Shown here: piece after piece, positions 49,701 to 59,210 of the stretch
How positions within the stretch are numbered: the stretch's first letter is position 1
How the letters are laid out: every line of letters begins with the position of its first letter
Source of the DNA: Tausonia pullulans
Lineage: Eukaryota > Basidiomycota > Tremellomycetes > Cystofilobasidiales > Mrakiaceae
NCBI GenBank assembly: GCA_951802195.1
Contig: OX637620.1
Location: forward strand, 186,001-250,000
Length of the DNA: 64,000 nt
Direction of reading: 5' to 3'
Translations under genes and position numbers: made by a program
The notes under the pieces: model-generated
What the model was told of the DNA's origin: nothing
What the model saw: the letters and a program-made list of their open reading frames with translations, nothing else
Databases searched by the model: none

Positions 49701-50385
49701 GCGACAGGTAGAAGCGATCAATGCGGCGATCTGCTCGCGTGATGCCAGTATAGTTTGTGTATTCGCGCTGGAGCGGATATAGTGATCGGTATGGGTCGGA
49801 GAGGGCAAAGTCCCGGGCCAGCCGGCACATTTCCTCCTTTCCCGCGTTCTGGGTAAATTGGCTCATCCCGTCGAGGTAGCTGTCCTCCACACAGTTCCAG
49901 TCCCCGCCCAGGAGGAGAGGGATGTCAGAGTGGGCAGGTATCTTGCGAGATAGAGTAGAGAGGAACTCCTTTGTCGAACGGCCGTTCGTCTGGCTGTCTC
50001 GGCAGGGGACATAGACTGCAGCCACTCTGACGGCTTCGCCGGCGATGACGAACACGGCATCCGTGAGGTTGGTTCGTAAGATGGGGGAGGAGCGGGAGAT
50101 GGATCTGATCCTAGTTGGAGGGGTATCGGGAGGAAGGAATCGAGAGGCCTGCCGCCAGAGGATGGCAGTCTGGCAGCCGACCGTAAAGATCGAGCCGAAG
50201 CCCACATCTTCACACTCAGTTGTCCAGGTCGCTACCTGATCTAGTGTTGTGCATGCCACTTCTGAGAGAAGGTATATGTCAGCCTTGGATCGTGAATAGA
50301 GGGAGAGGAGGAGACTGCGGGCGCGATCTCGCGTGAACACCCTCTGGATGTTCGCCGCGACGATCTGTACATCGTTGTACACCAT
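46708..50385 (-). CDS. LINE ORF2: endonuclease and reverse transcriptase, 1225 aa
   Basis: Apurinic/apyrimidinic-type endonuclease at residues ~5-260: N of AANIQ, E42 of SEV, GGDWNC (D162, N164), and the SSHKP end near 250. Linker to ~450. Reverse transcriptase ~455-720: KTPGSDGIP, NYRPISLINVDARIFS, GFLPGRDSGRN, QVDFEKAYDRVSH, SGVRQGDPAAP, and catalytic LLFADDL at 682-688. The C-terminal region has a cysteine/histidine cluster, CALC...ESFFHLF...C. The enzyme nicks target DNA and primes cDNA synthesis on the nick. The start codon overlaps the ORF1 stop as TAATG, suggesting translation by termination-reinitiation. The frame is intact. Confidence 0.95.
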   Translation of the reverse strand: MVYNDVQIVAANIQRVFTRDRARSLLLSLYSRSKADIYLLSEVACTTLDQVATWTTECEDVGFGSIFTVGCQTAILWRQASRFLPPDTPPTRIRSISRSSPILRTNLTDAVFVIAGEAVRVAAVYVPCRDSQTNGRSTKEFLSTLSRKIPAHSDIPLLLGGDWNCVEDSYLDGMSQFTQNAGKEEMCRLARDFALSDPYRSLYPLQREYTNYTGITRADRRIDRFYLSPLLASRAVRQRFLPRPTGHLYSSHKPIALSLTFPGAIEHGPGSYKIGTHLLKITGFVEYFLYHVPKWYQDALTEIRDPFEAWDKTKLQIAEHASDISRHLARMSRVSGGPSLRSILQGHALRAHLEPANTSEYAVKQRLKIVRQADTIAALRPLDNPAATAIANNENILATAHAFYSTLYETKTTPAAEHANVLRYATNTLDNSQSRTLEKPFELEELRRATFRSNRNKTPGSDGIPVEFYQATWAAVGPILLSLLNLVPETGLRSASQREAHIHLIFKKKGDRDQIANYRPISLINVDARIFSLAINSRLLTVVDTLIDGDQTGFLPGRDSGRNISSLQLAIDDEDLLPGVLAQVDFEKAYDRVSHDFVGPCLRHMGFGPRAAAWIISTMTSQTARLMINGWMGQAIDIRSGVRQGDPAAPTIFALLLEPLACMLRHRLPPANPPPLHERKVLLFADDLSIRCRSWPEVDKATACLREYEKAAASKLNYQKSLLYPLGTCRTEAPTRYHEWRVQTHSFDFLGVPCGRTVNVPACWRDVIGKLKARLARIPLHDLPLLARCNIINQYIYSKIIYLDRFLPCPDDILEDLEATAYKSLYRSKHHDVSRERLETPRDLGGFGFTPLRFRLIKARAQWAGDVLFQPELPASIRIRKRIIHTMSLDPGAYRMMTRTIFRDGEFIRGPRPANFSWLGVFLSPVEGQWFFPAVWWNAITKLQGALPARWQAYLRAWFEEISFDMSYWNQDRWRNAVHWMSTFGTDSQLRLGLHPSHTNLGRLNVPRAPHGAHSRTLANRDLIIPKGWQDHFPALTKVDWKRQWCLLKAVSRASPEDVDLAHRFSLYSLHPGKHTAAPFLADGTATPHNRSKRCALCLMAPVESFFHLFDEPCPVVRAIWSAAAAARASPSIPSHPPSLQTLVCPTPSPPRGVFLFHCIFVARTWRFVRRRRYSKIAALDPVTDEEIRKIASTIRQTHWQSSTRWIARRDQMDGATVGADTDPG

Positions 50386-51498
50386 TATTCTTCCATGTCC
50401 TCGGCTTCAGCCAAGGTCACGAGGGTATGCTCGATGGATGCCTGGGAGGACGGCGTGGAGGGGATGAGAGAAGGAGTGGAGGGTGGGTTCAGGAGGAGCG
50501 AAGATGGCGGGGATGGCGATGGGGGTGGGGGAGACGATGGTGACAGGGGGGGTGGAGTGGGAGGTGGATGCTCGTCTTCGACCTGCATCCCGTCTTCTGT
50601 CCTCGCCATACCCCCCTCGTTGTCATCCTCTAGGGCGCTCAGGGTGAGAACGGGTTGCGAGCCCGCATTGCGCGGTGCTTGCTCTGAGTGGGAGTGGGAG
50701 GAGTCGGCGTGGGCAGGAGGTGTGGTCACCTCCGTCGCGGCTCCAGTCGGTCTGTTCAGTGACCTCCTTTTGGATCTTTGTACGAGCTGGTATCCATCCA
50801 GGTCTGGTCCCGGTTCGACAGGCCGTTGGGGGGGTCCTTCGGTTGGTGCTCGCGCACTCGCTGGAAGGTTTGCCTTCGGACGACCTGGGCATCGGGTCGA
50901 TGGGTGGGCGCGCGATCCGCATCCGCCACACTCTGGAGCGGTGGGACACTTGGCACGAGCGTGCTCAAATGAGTGGCAGTAGTAGCAGTATGACGAGGCT
51001 TGACGGGATGGAGAGTTTGTCGCAGAGCTAGTCTGGACGGGTTTGAAAATGACATCGCAGTTGACCCAGCCGGGGAACTGCTGGGTGAAGGCATTTGCCC
51101 TCGGCATCGTCTTGGAGCCAGAGAGGTCGAGCAGGACTCTAACCCGGCCAGTTGGGGAGGTAGGTGCGCTGGGGTGGAATTGACGCTGGAAGAAGATGAC
51201 TCTGTCTCCGGAGGCCTCTACCTGCTTGCGAAACTCATCCTCCGATCCTTTGATGTTTTCGAAGTTCTTCAGCAGGCCTTCCTGCAGGAGCTTGTTTTGG
51301 GTATTGTAGCACGCGTGAATCTGAGGTTTCACCCCTCTCACGTTCAGCGGGAGGGACTGTAGTTGGGTCAGGATGTCTTGAGTGTTTTCTTCAGGGTCGA
51401 CTTGGAGGAGCATTCTGTCTTTGGGGTCCTTGAAAGGACGGATCAGGGTGGTCAGCCGTTCATCGCACTTGCCAATTGCGATAGAGATCTCAACACAA
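50385..51498 (-). CDS. LINE ORF1, 5'-truncated, nucleic-acid-binding
   Basis: From the first ATG (51413, MLLQVDPEENTQD) it is 342 aa, but the same frame continues upstream as VEISIAIGKCDERLTT...KDPKDR to the poly(A) junction at 51499 without a start, so the real N-terminus is missing. Two adjacent CCHC knuckles are clear: C-YY-C-HSFE-H-ARAK-C and C-GG-C-GSRA-H-PSTR-C. The C-terminal 150 residues are Pro/Ser-rich and acidic. ORF1 proteins of this kind coat the element RNA. The stop overlaps the ORF2 start by one base. Confidence 0.92.
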
Positions 51499-51570
51499 TT
51501 TTTTTTTTTTTTTTTTTTGTATTTAAGTCATGAGTTATACGTAGAGAACGAGGTAACTCTATGAGAGATT
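51499..51570 (-). repeat. LINE 3' tail (copy A), severely truncated, with 20-nt poly(A)
   Basis: T run 51499-51518, then the reverse complement of the family tail (CTCATAGAGTTACCTCGTTC and CTACGTATAACTCATGACTT). Only about 50 bp of the element are present. It is almost identical to the tail of copy B (one change, AGAG for AGGG, in the compared part), so the two are close in age. Confidence 0.88.
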
Positions 51571-51571
51571 G

Positions 51572-51612
51572 TCTCTAACAACAAAATGTTGGGCAAATAT
51601 TGCTGTTAGAGA
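51572..51612. repeat. Inverted repeat between LINE tail and tRNA
   Basis: TCTCTAACA (51572-51580) and TGTTAGAGA (51604-51612) are exact complements. A smaller CAACA/TGTTG pair lies inside. It may be a hairpin of the original target site; its role is unknown. Confidence 0.6.
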
Positions 51613-51660
51613 TATTTGATGAACAACACGGACGTCAATAACAAGTGGCTTTGTCTGCTC

Positions 51661-51764
51661 GCCCTGCTAGCTCAATCGGTAGAGCGTCAGACTCTTACAG
51701 CAGGTGCTCAACTCACTTTCAAACGGTGATCTGAAGGTTGGGGGTTCGACCCCCCCGTGGGGCT
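51661..51764 (+). tRNA. tRNA-Lys (anticodon CUU) with 31-nt intron
   Basis: Acceptor 5' strand GCCCTGC pairs with GTGGGGC (two G-U pairs). The D arm is GCTC-AATCGGTA-GAGC with an A-box. Anticodon stem TCAGA (51687-51691) pairs with TCTGA (51730-51734). The loop carries CTT at 51694-51696 followed by A37. An intron at 51698-51728 interrupts directly after position 37, the canonical site. T arm GGGGG-TTCGACC-CCCCC follows. The discriminator base read here is T, which is unusual. A T-run terminator is not obvious directly downstream (CGTTTCCTTTTG). Confidence 0.93.
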
Positions 51765-52301
51765 AACGTTTCCTTTTGATGTCCGTCCTGTCGGACGGAC
51801 TAGCGACGACTCCGCAGCATATGTCTGACAGAAGATTTGTGAACCTTTTCGTTTCGATCGATTCGCCTGCTTCATTACACTACCCATCTCCTGGCATCTT
51901 TCGCTCCACCTCGTATCACGAACGACTATGCAAGCGCTGCCGAATACGGAGTGCACCACCATCTGTCACCTCTTTTCGGCTACTCGGGTTAGCCGAACCG
52001 GGCTCCTTCTTCTTTCGATCGTCTCTCACGATTATCGGGCGAGCGTGGATGACCGAGATCCGCATGGACTATAGCTACAAACGGACGGGGCGGAGCTGGA
52101 GGGCAACTGTTGCGCCGTCGCCGTTCTCCCTCTCCCTTATGCCCGTGGGCGAGACTGACAGCTGAACCCGCGCGGCGCGGGGTCTCACGGGGCCCTTCTC
52201 TTCGGGCCAAATCGACTCTCGAACAGGGAAAGGGTGTCTAGGACTGGATTCTCGTTCACCCTCGACATTCAGCTCGACTAACACAACTCGCCCGCCCGCC
52301 C
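51765..52301. other. Intergenic: tRNA 3' flank and SLC41 promoter
   Basis: 537 bp. A short T run (51771-51777) may end pol III transcription. The rest is the upstream region of the Mg2+ transporter gene; ORFs here have no domain. Confidence 0.45.
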
Positions 52302-54874
52302 ATGAGCCCCATCATCCGCTTCCATGGGACCGACCAGCCCCCACCCTTCGCCCAGTCCAGATCCTCCCTCCCCCGACGCACCCACTTCACTGACGAGGAC
52401 AACGAGGACGCCGCAGACCCAGTGTTCCCGCCGTCATATCCGCCAGCAGCAGGGGAAGGCGGCGACGCGCCCGTCTTAGCAGCAGCAGTCAAGTCGAAAC
52501 ATCGCAGGGGAATCGACGACTATGGCGACTACGAGGGCCGAGGAGACGAGGCAGAAGAAAATGGCCTCCTCTACGAGATGGACATACTCGGCGGTCGAGG
52601 CCCGTCCGCGGTTGGGAGCGCGCCATCGAGGCCAGAGTCGGCCAGCGCCCGACGGGCACGGGGGGCCGCCCGGATAGGCGGCAGCCCTGGCAACTGGTCG
52701 GGGCTCGAGCGACCGAGCAGGAAAGCTTGGAAAGAGATATGGGAGCTCGCATATGAGGTGAGTTCTTCGGGCTTCCGTCGCTCTCTCCGCGGAAGAAACG
52801 ACGTCGTCACTGGCTCCCTTCGACTTCGTCACGTCGACTCTCCCGCCGGTTTATGGGATCAGGGTCTCCTGTCTTGCCTGTTTCGTCCTCCCTCCCCTGA
52901 GACGTCGACGCTAATCTCTCGTCTTTGATATCTCCAGGCGACGCCGACGTTGCTCTTCACATTGCTCGTGAGTCGCATCCAACGCACTACACTCGAATCC
53001 CCTCGATCGTCACAGACCGCGTGCTGACGCGCCGCTCTCAACCTCTCCTAGGGACTCATCTTTACCGGAGAGCTGCTCGAGCACCTTTCCCACTGGAAGG
53101 TGTTTGAGAGCGTAGATGAGCTCTTCATCCTCGTCCCCATGCTCGGTAAGTCTTGGCCAAACTTAGCGCGATATCCAGGACTGGCGTGAGCGTGGCCTGA
53201 GCAGTCCGTCAGTCCACGACCGCGACGATTCTAGACTGATGTTTATTCACCGACAGCCAACCTCAAGGGAAATCTGGAGATGTGCCTTGGAGCCCGATTA
53301 AGCACGAGCGTGAGTGTGCTTCGAGTCCTCATTGTTGGCGCGTCGCTCACAACCAGACCAACCAGGCCAACATCGGCGAGCTCGACTCTCGACCCACTCG
53401 GCGCGCCATGATCATCGGCCAGCTCTCGCTCCTCCAACTTCAGGCTCTGGCCATCTCGGCGCTTGCGGCCGTCCTGTCTTACCTCCTCGGCCTGACGATG
53501 CCCCATCGCATTAGTCCAGACGATCCCGCCTCGCCGCTGTACAACGCTACTCTAGCCGCCCTCTCTGAGCCGCGGAATCTCGCCGTCCACGCTGGTTTCT
53601 ACCTTGGCCAGCGCGACGACCCAGACGCAGGCTACATCGACACCTTCAAGGAGGGCTGGACGCCCCCGGGCATGAAGGAGCTTGTGATGGTCCTCGCCAC
53701 GGGCATGCTCGCTGCTACTTTGAGCGGTGGCATTCTCGGCAGTTTTGTGAGCGCGCTTGTCGTCCTCAGTCGACGGCTCAGGATCAACCCAGGTGAGGCC
53801 ACCTCCGTACGCGGTCTTGCTTGTCTCTTCTTCTGACATTGAACTCGCCCAGACAACATCTGCACCCCGATCGCCGCCTGTTTGTCCGATCTCGTCACCC
53901 TCTTCGTTCTCGGCCTCATTGGCTCGCTCCTCATCCCCTACGTCTCGACCCCCATCCCCTTCCTCTTCCTCCCGGTTCTTGCCATCGCTGGCGGCTGCTT
54001 CCTTTGGTCGACGCTGCGCAACGAGTACGTCAAGGGCCTCATCCGAGGCGGCTGGACGCCTCTGTTCGGGGCCATGACCATCTCGAGCATGACTGGCGTC
54101 GTCCTCGAGCGGTGCGTTAGTCGGTACGAGGGATATGCGATTCTCGCCGTCGCCATGACTGGTTTGTCTTCATTCCACGCACATGTTCAGATGAGAATAC
54201 TGACCTCAGCTGTCTTGCTCTTCCAGGCCTTTCCGGCGCGGTCGGTTCCATCCATGCCTCCCGCCTCTCAACCATCCTCCATTCCTCCCGCCCTCCACCT
54301 ATGCCCCACTCGTCTATCTCATCTGTCGACTCAACCTGCTCCTCGCCACCACTGACCATGCCGGCGCCCGAGCCCCATCGGGACGCCGCGAGCCCACGGA
54401 CGATCGCCCTTGCGCTCTTCTTCATCGCGCTCCCCGTCCAGGCGTTCTTTCTCATCTTTGTCAACCTCGCCGGGTGGATGCGACCAGAGTGGCAGCTCAT
54501 CGTGAGCTTTGTGCTCGTCTCGTCTGTTACGGTGTGTTTCTGGGCGGCTGTGCGAAAAGGGCGGACAGGCTCATGTTGAAGCTGATCACTACCCTTCCTT
54601 TCTTCAGGTCATCATCTCCATCTGGACCGCCGACCGAATGACGCTCCTCTTCTGGTCCCGGAATCTTGACCCCGATTCGTATACACTCCCAATACACTCC
54701 TCGCTCATCGACCTTGTCGGCCAGATTCTGCTAGGTTCGTCGCTCGAACCATTTCCGACCTTCTCTCTTCTGACTGACCCCCCCCCTCCCCCCCTCCCCC
54801 CCTTAGTCGTCGCCTTCGAGCTCGCAGCCGCATTGGGCGGCAATGTCCGCGTCATTGCCAAACAGCAGTCCTAA
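52302..54874 (+). CDS. SLC41A/MgtE-type magnesium transporter, 622 aa
   Basis: Nine exons: 52302-52757, 52938-52967, 53052-53145, 53257-53309, 53366-53792, 53853-54161, 54227-54531, 54608-54734, 54807-54874 (1869 nt, phases agree). A ~150-residue polar N-terminus is followed by two MgtE-like membrane repeats. The first repeat carries the SLC41 signature FTGELLEHLSHWKVF...[30 protein letters not shown]. The second holds DNICTPIAACLSDLVTL, a matching Asp-bearing cation-pathway segment, then GGWTPLFGAM and GLSGAVGSIHASRLST. About ten hydrophobic helices are visible. It is expected to move Mg2+ or related divalent cations across the plasma or an internal membrane. A ~60-residue Ser/Pro loop breaks the second repeat. 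The membrane (plasma or vacuolar) cannot be read from sequence. Confidence 0.93.
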
Positions 54875-55330
54875 CCTCCTCCCCCCTCCTTTCTTTCTTG
54901 CGTTCACTTTCTCCTCATTGCACCCACCCACCCAACACCCAGCCCACGCACCTCAATCCCGCACTCCCCCGTGGTTTGCCACACTTGCTTTCTCCTGTTG
55001 TACCTCTATCCTCTACCTTACCATCGAGATTACATTCGATGCCGCGGTCTAAATCTCTTGTCTCCCTCCTGAGGGAGTGCTCCCGCTCCCGCTCCCGCCG
55101 CCGCTGCAAGGAGGACGCCGTCATGGCTCATGGGCCACCGAAAAGCTGAGGAAGGGAAAGGGCAGAGCGGAGCGAGCGAAGCATGCAGGTCCGATGGGAC
55201 TGGGGGACAATACAGGATTGAAGAGGATAGGAAGATTATGAACTAGGATGAGAGTGGAGCAGTATGTGATGCGGTCCTGTACATGGGAAGGGAGGGAAGG
55301 GAGGAGAGAAAGAGGCATGATCTGGTAGAG
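54875..55330. other. Convergent intergenic region
   Basis: 3' flanks of the SLC41 gene and of the unknown gene on the minus strand. C-rich at its start and G/A-rich near 55290; no gene is seen. Confidence 0.4.
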
Positions 55331-55334
55331 GAGA

Positions 55335-56766
55335 AGGAGCTCAGCTTCGGCCAGACCAGTGGCCCCTGCGAGGAACGAGATGGGAACTCTGTCAAGTCGA
55401 AAGCCAGCCGAACGATCACTCGACCCGGGGACTGACCAGTGACCCCTTACACCCGCGCGACACTTGTCGCAATCTGCCCTTGGCCCCATCGTGTAGTGAC
55501 CCTGGTGGTGAGTGCCGCTCGCTCCCGGCTCCCCCGTCCTCGGCGGCGGCGGCTGCAGCGGCCTCGGGTGATGATGCGCTATCGGGACGGGTACCGCCGG
55601 CCCCTCGGGTGCCCTCGGGATCGAGTCAAACGAGTGATGCGAGAGCAATTGCGGGGGAGGGAGGGATTGCAGAGGCGCGTGCTGAGGGGAGTGATGAGGT
55701 GTGGAAGCAGGCGTTTGAGCGGCTGAGGGGAGTTGGAAGGACGGGGGGAGGAAGGCGGAGGCGGCGGAGGAAGCTAAGGTGGACGCTGACGCTGCTACGA
55801 GGGAGGGGGAGGCGGAGGAGGAGGAATTGGTGGTGGAGGCGGCGAGGTGGTGGTGGCGGCGGTGGTGAGGGAGACGAGCCGAGGGGTGGTCCATTGATGG
55901 GTACAGCGAGTGGAGGAGCTGGAGGCAAGTCGATCAGTGAGGTATCAGGAGATAATTCGCGCAACTGTCCGCGGCTCACCTGCGGAGAGCCCGACAACAT
56001 GCCGTCTTGATCGTCCCTGATGTCCTCCGAATCGAAACCCCACCCAGCACCCCTCCCAGGCCCAGCTCTCACCGACATTAACGAGGCTGCACCAACTTCC
56101 GACGTCTCACCCATCGACGACGGGTCCTGGACGGGCGGGACCGAGACGCCCTCCATGCCCGTTTCACCCATATGAACGCTGATCCCGGGAGGGATTCCCA
56201 TCATCGCGTCCACTCCGTCCATCCCGAGTGCGTTATTGTTGGTGTGCTGCATGTCACTCGCCAATGTTGATAGAGGCGGGGACACATCAGCCTCGGTTGG
56301 GCCGATGACGGGCGTCGCCACGGGCGAAGACGAGGCAAGGCAAAGGGCGCCGAACTTGGAGGAAGACGATTGGAACGAGGAAGACGCCTGCTGGAGGTTG
56401 GGCCGTTTCTTTGTTGGACAACGACGACGAGGCAAGCGGAAGAAGAAGAAAGATGAACGGAAGCGAGACCATGAGCGCACGGGTCGAGACGTCAGCTCTT
56501 CGCCTCTTTCGCACGACGCGCGCAAGAAGAGCAAGCCAAGCGGCCCCACTCACGGGACTTGGCTCAACAACGTGGTCGCCGAATGTCCAGGAAGGCGACC
56601 CCCAGGCAGCCGGGGCTGGGGAGCCTGTCGGCGAGGCTGGACGGGACCGCTTGGTGGAGAGGACCGAGGGAAGAGGGGGTCTCGTAGAAGGAGCGACTTC
56701 TGGCTGGTTGAACGGCGACCAGCTCGCTGTGGAGGAGGAGCCGAGGGGGGAGGGGTCAACCTGCAT
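55335..56766 (-). CDS. Unknown low-complexity protein with a Cys-containing C-terminal motif
   Basis: Start at 56766 (MQVDPSPLGSSSTASW). The first exon ends at VVEPSP by the GTGAGTGG donor. The second begins QASSSFQSSSSKFG and ends at GMLSGSPQ; the third begins LLHSLYPSMDHPS and ends GHYTMGPRADCDKCRAGVRGHW, with a probable short last exon near 55340. All these joins are phase 0 or otherwise consistent. Most of the protein is Ser/Pro/His/Ala-rich and disordered. The end, GHYTMGPRADCDKCRAGVRGHW with its CxxC pair, is the only compact block, and I recall similar tails in other basidiomycete proteins, so it may be a small metal-binding or docking motif. Function unknown. Confidence 0.7.
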
Positions 56767-59210
56767 GGCTGGAGAGGGAGGGAGGGAAGAGGAAGCTTCG
56801 AGAAGAGGCGAGGGGAACCAGAAGACCGGGCGAGGGCGAGAGGTGGAAGGGAGGGAGCAAGAGAAAGAGGGTCTACGAGAGGAGGCCTCGCTCTTTCTCG
56901 GCCAAGTGCGGCGACCCCCGCCCTCCTCTGCCCTCGTCGCTCTCAGATGCCGAGCCAAAGGGACCCTCAACGTAGCTGTCTCCGCCTCATTCCAGTCTGC
57001 TCGAGGGAGAGAGTTGCAGGGTTTTTTTTCCCTTCCCGCAACGGCTCTGGTCCAAGTGCCCTCATGCGCGCGCGCGTGTACCTGAATACCAACGCTGTCC
57101 CAGCTATTCAGTTTCATGACGCCGTTGAAACTGGACTCTGGGGATTCGTTTGCCCTTTCTCTCCCATGCAGTTTCGTCGGCTTCGTGCGAAGGAGGAGGT
57201 CATCGCGAGCCTCCGAGACCGTCTCAGAGCTAAAACATGGCATTGAAGGGTGATGAGCAAGCGAGCGAATATCTCTCTCCTAGAGTTTCACTTCGAAGCC
57301 ATGAGACGCAAGACCAGGAGGTGATGATCCATGGATCGCTAGCGAACGGCGTGTCTCTTGCTCCGTTGCTTTCGTTTCTTGTTGACCCGGAGCTCCACGC
57401 TCCCTCCTCCTGGACCCGGAGACAAGAGTCGATCGTGATCCAACACCCCCTGCTCTTTGTCCTTTCTCAGGCACTCTCTTCCATTCCTTCCATTCCTTCC
57501 ATATCTTCCATATCTTCCATATCACTTGCTCCCTTTCTCCCCCGCCTCCCTGGTACAACTGATTACGGGGTTTGAGGGGAATACTAAGGACACTGTTTCG
57601 AAAGGCGTCGTCATCGTCCAAAGTCGACTCTAAGTTTGACTGTGGTCATCTCGCTTGACTGTCCGATAGGTGGATACTGACCTGTCGCCTCTGCTTCTTG
57701 CCTGATGCTGCAGAGACTTGGGATGGGAGTAGAGGCGCACAAATTCTGGCGGGGCATCAGGAGAGCGTAGAGAGGGAGATAGATGTTGATATAGATATAG
57801 ATGTCGTCTGAGGAATGGCGAGCAAGAAAGAGGCGGGTCGCGGCCCTAGTGACGTGCCTGATTTCTCTCTTCAAAGGGAGCGAAGCGCAAGGGGGCGGGC
57901 ATGGCGAGCGTGCGATCGTTGTCGGAGGTTCCAGAGAGTTCAGCTCTAAGCAAACAAACAGAGCTTGATAAAGGAATAGTGACGGAAAGGGAGGGAGCGG
58001 GTCGAGCCAGAAAGCAAGAGAGAGGCAAAGCTAAGGCTAAGGACTGCTGCTCCTTGCTCCGACTCAATTCCAGTCAATCAACAAATCGATCCCGAGCCGC
58101 TGGAGTCGAGAGTGAATCGCCGACTCCCTCCCATCCCCCCTTCCTCCCCTTTCTTTCCATCCCCCCCTCTCTCTCCCTCGCCGACCTCCAGCTCATCTCT
58201 GTTCTCTCCCCTCTCTCGCTCTCTCACGCGTGTGGCACTAAGACCCCCGCCTGTTCCCTCGTCATTAATCCCGGACCTCGGCTCGCTCCGACGACGCTCC
58301 TATAACACCGAGGGCGAACAAGGCGACCCCATCCACCCGTCGGCCTTCCGTAGCTTCCCTCGAGAGAGCGACCGCGCTCGTGTCTCATTCCCTTGTTTGA
58401 CGTCCCGGGCGACGGTGCCGACTTCGACAGATCCGCCCTTACCACCCATCCTCGCCGTCCCTTCCTCTCGTCCTTGTCCTCGCCGGCTCGTCCGTCCCTC
58501 CACTCGCAGCAACGCCGGCTCCTCCTCCGAGGCCGTCCCTGCTCCTGCATTGCCTCGACATGTGCGTCGCTACTCATTCCATTTCTCGCTGGCGATCCAT
58601 CCTCTCGGGGGGTGGAAGGAGAGGGCGGGACGCGACCTCTTGCTGATGCGACTTGCTTTCCACACGCGCGCGCTGCTTCGCCATGGTCCCCACCGTCTTC
58701 TTTCGCGACCGACCCTGTGCATCCTTCATCCCCGCTTCTCCATCCGGTCCCACTCGACTCGTCACATATTCCAGAGCGACTGTCTCGTGTTTGCCATATT
58801 CCAATCATCGCTCCCCGTACCGCGAGACGCGTGAGAGCCTGGATCCACCAGGAGCCGCCGCACTAGCGCGTGAGTCAACCTTCGCCCTCACTGCCCGGTT
58901 AATCGTGCCAGCCGTCGATGCCCCCGACCGTCGGTGTACGAGTCTGCAAATGCATGCATGCCCCCGCTCTCCGTCCCCTCCGCCCTCTCCGCCGGATCGG
59001 CAGACAGAGACGACGGCGGAGGGTGTGGAAATGTGGAGATCGGGATGGATGGGTAGTCGCTGCCCTCGTCTCCACCTTGCATCCTCCACCGAAGTCTTTC
59101 CCTTCGTTGTTATCCTGTTACCGAGACAGGGGGCCTAGATCTGATCCTCTTGCTGCATTCTCCCTCTTTTGTTCGTTGCTCACCCGTCTTTCTTCCCCCC
59201 AGACTTTGCC
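56767..59210. other. Divergent intergenic region, 2.4 kb
   Basis: Between the unknown minus-strand gene and the Crz1-like gene. A CCCCCCAG acceptor directly before the plus-strand ATG suggests a 5' UTR intron. It contains a TTCCA-type microsatellite (57479-57524) and C/T-rich sequence at 58110-58220. Open frames at 58100-58860 are Ser/Pro/Arg-rich on both strands and carry no domain. Confidence 0.45.
57479..57524 (+). repeat. Microsatellite, TTCCA then ATATCTTCC units
   Basis: Three CCTTCCATT-like units pass into three CCATATCTT units without interruption. Non-coding. Confidence 0.75.

Larger units (their letters stand above)
46480..51498 (-). mobile_element. Non-LTR retrotransposon (LINE, APE type), about 5 kb, 5'-truncated (copy B)
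   Basis: The element reads on the minus strand: partial ORF1 with CCHC zinc knuckles, complete ORF2 with apurinic-type endonuclease and reverse transcriptase, a ~170-bp 3' UTR ending GACTTAAATAC, and a 10-nt poly(A) (T run at 46480-46489). The 5' end abuts the poly(A) of another copy at 51499, and the ORF1 frame is open up to that junction without an ATG, so the 5' end was lost on insertion. It fits the Tad1/L1-like group of fungal LINEs; no RNase H domain is recognised. ORF2 has no visible lesion, which suggests a recent insertion. No exact target-site duplication was found. Confidence 0.95.

Noticed and set aside
46480-51570. LTR retrotransposon or integrated virus as explanation of the 5-kb element
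   Set aside because: There are no terminal direct repeats, integrase, protease or capsid; poly(A) tails, 5' truncation and an APE endonuclease identify a LINE.
56236-57246. Plus-strand ORFs up to 336 codons
   Set aside because: Antisense to the spliced minus-strand gene at 55335-56766; Arg/Gly-rich, typical GC shadow frames.
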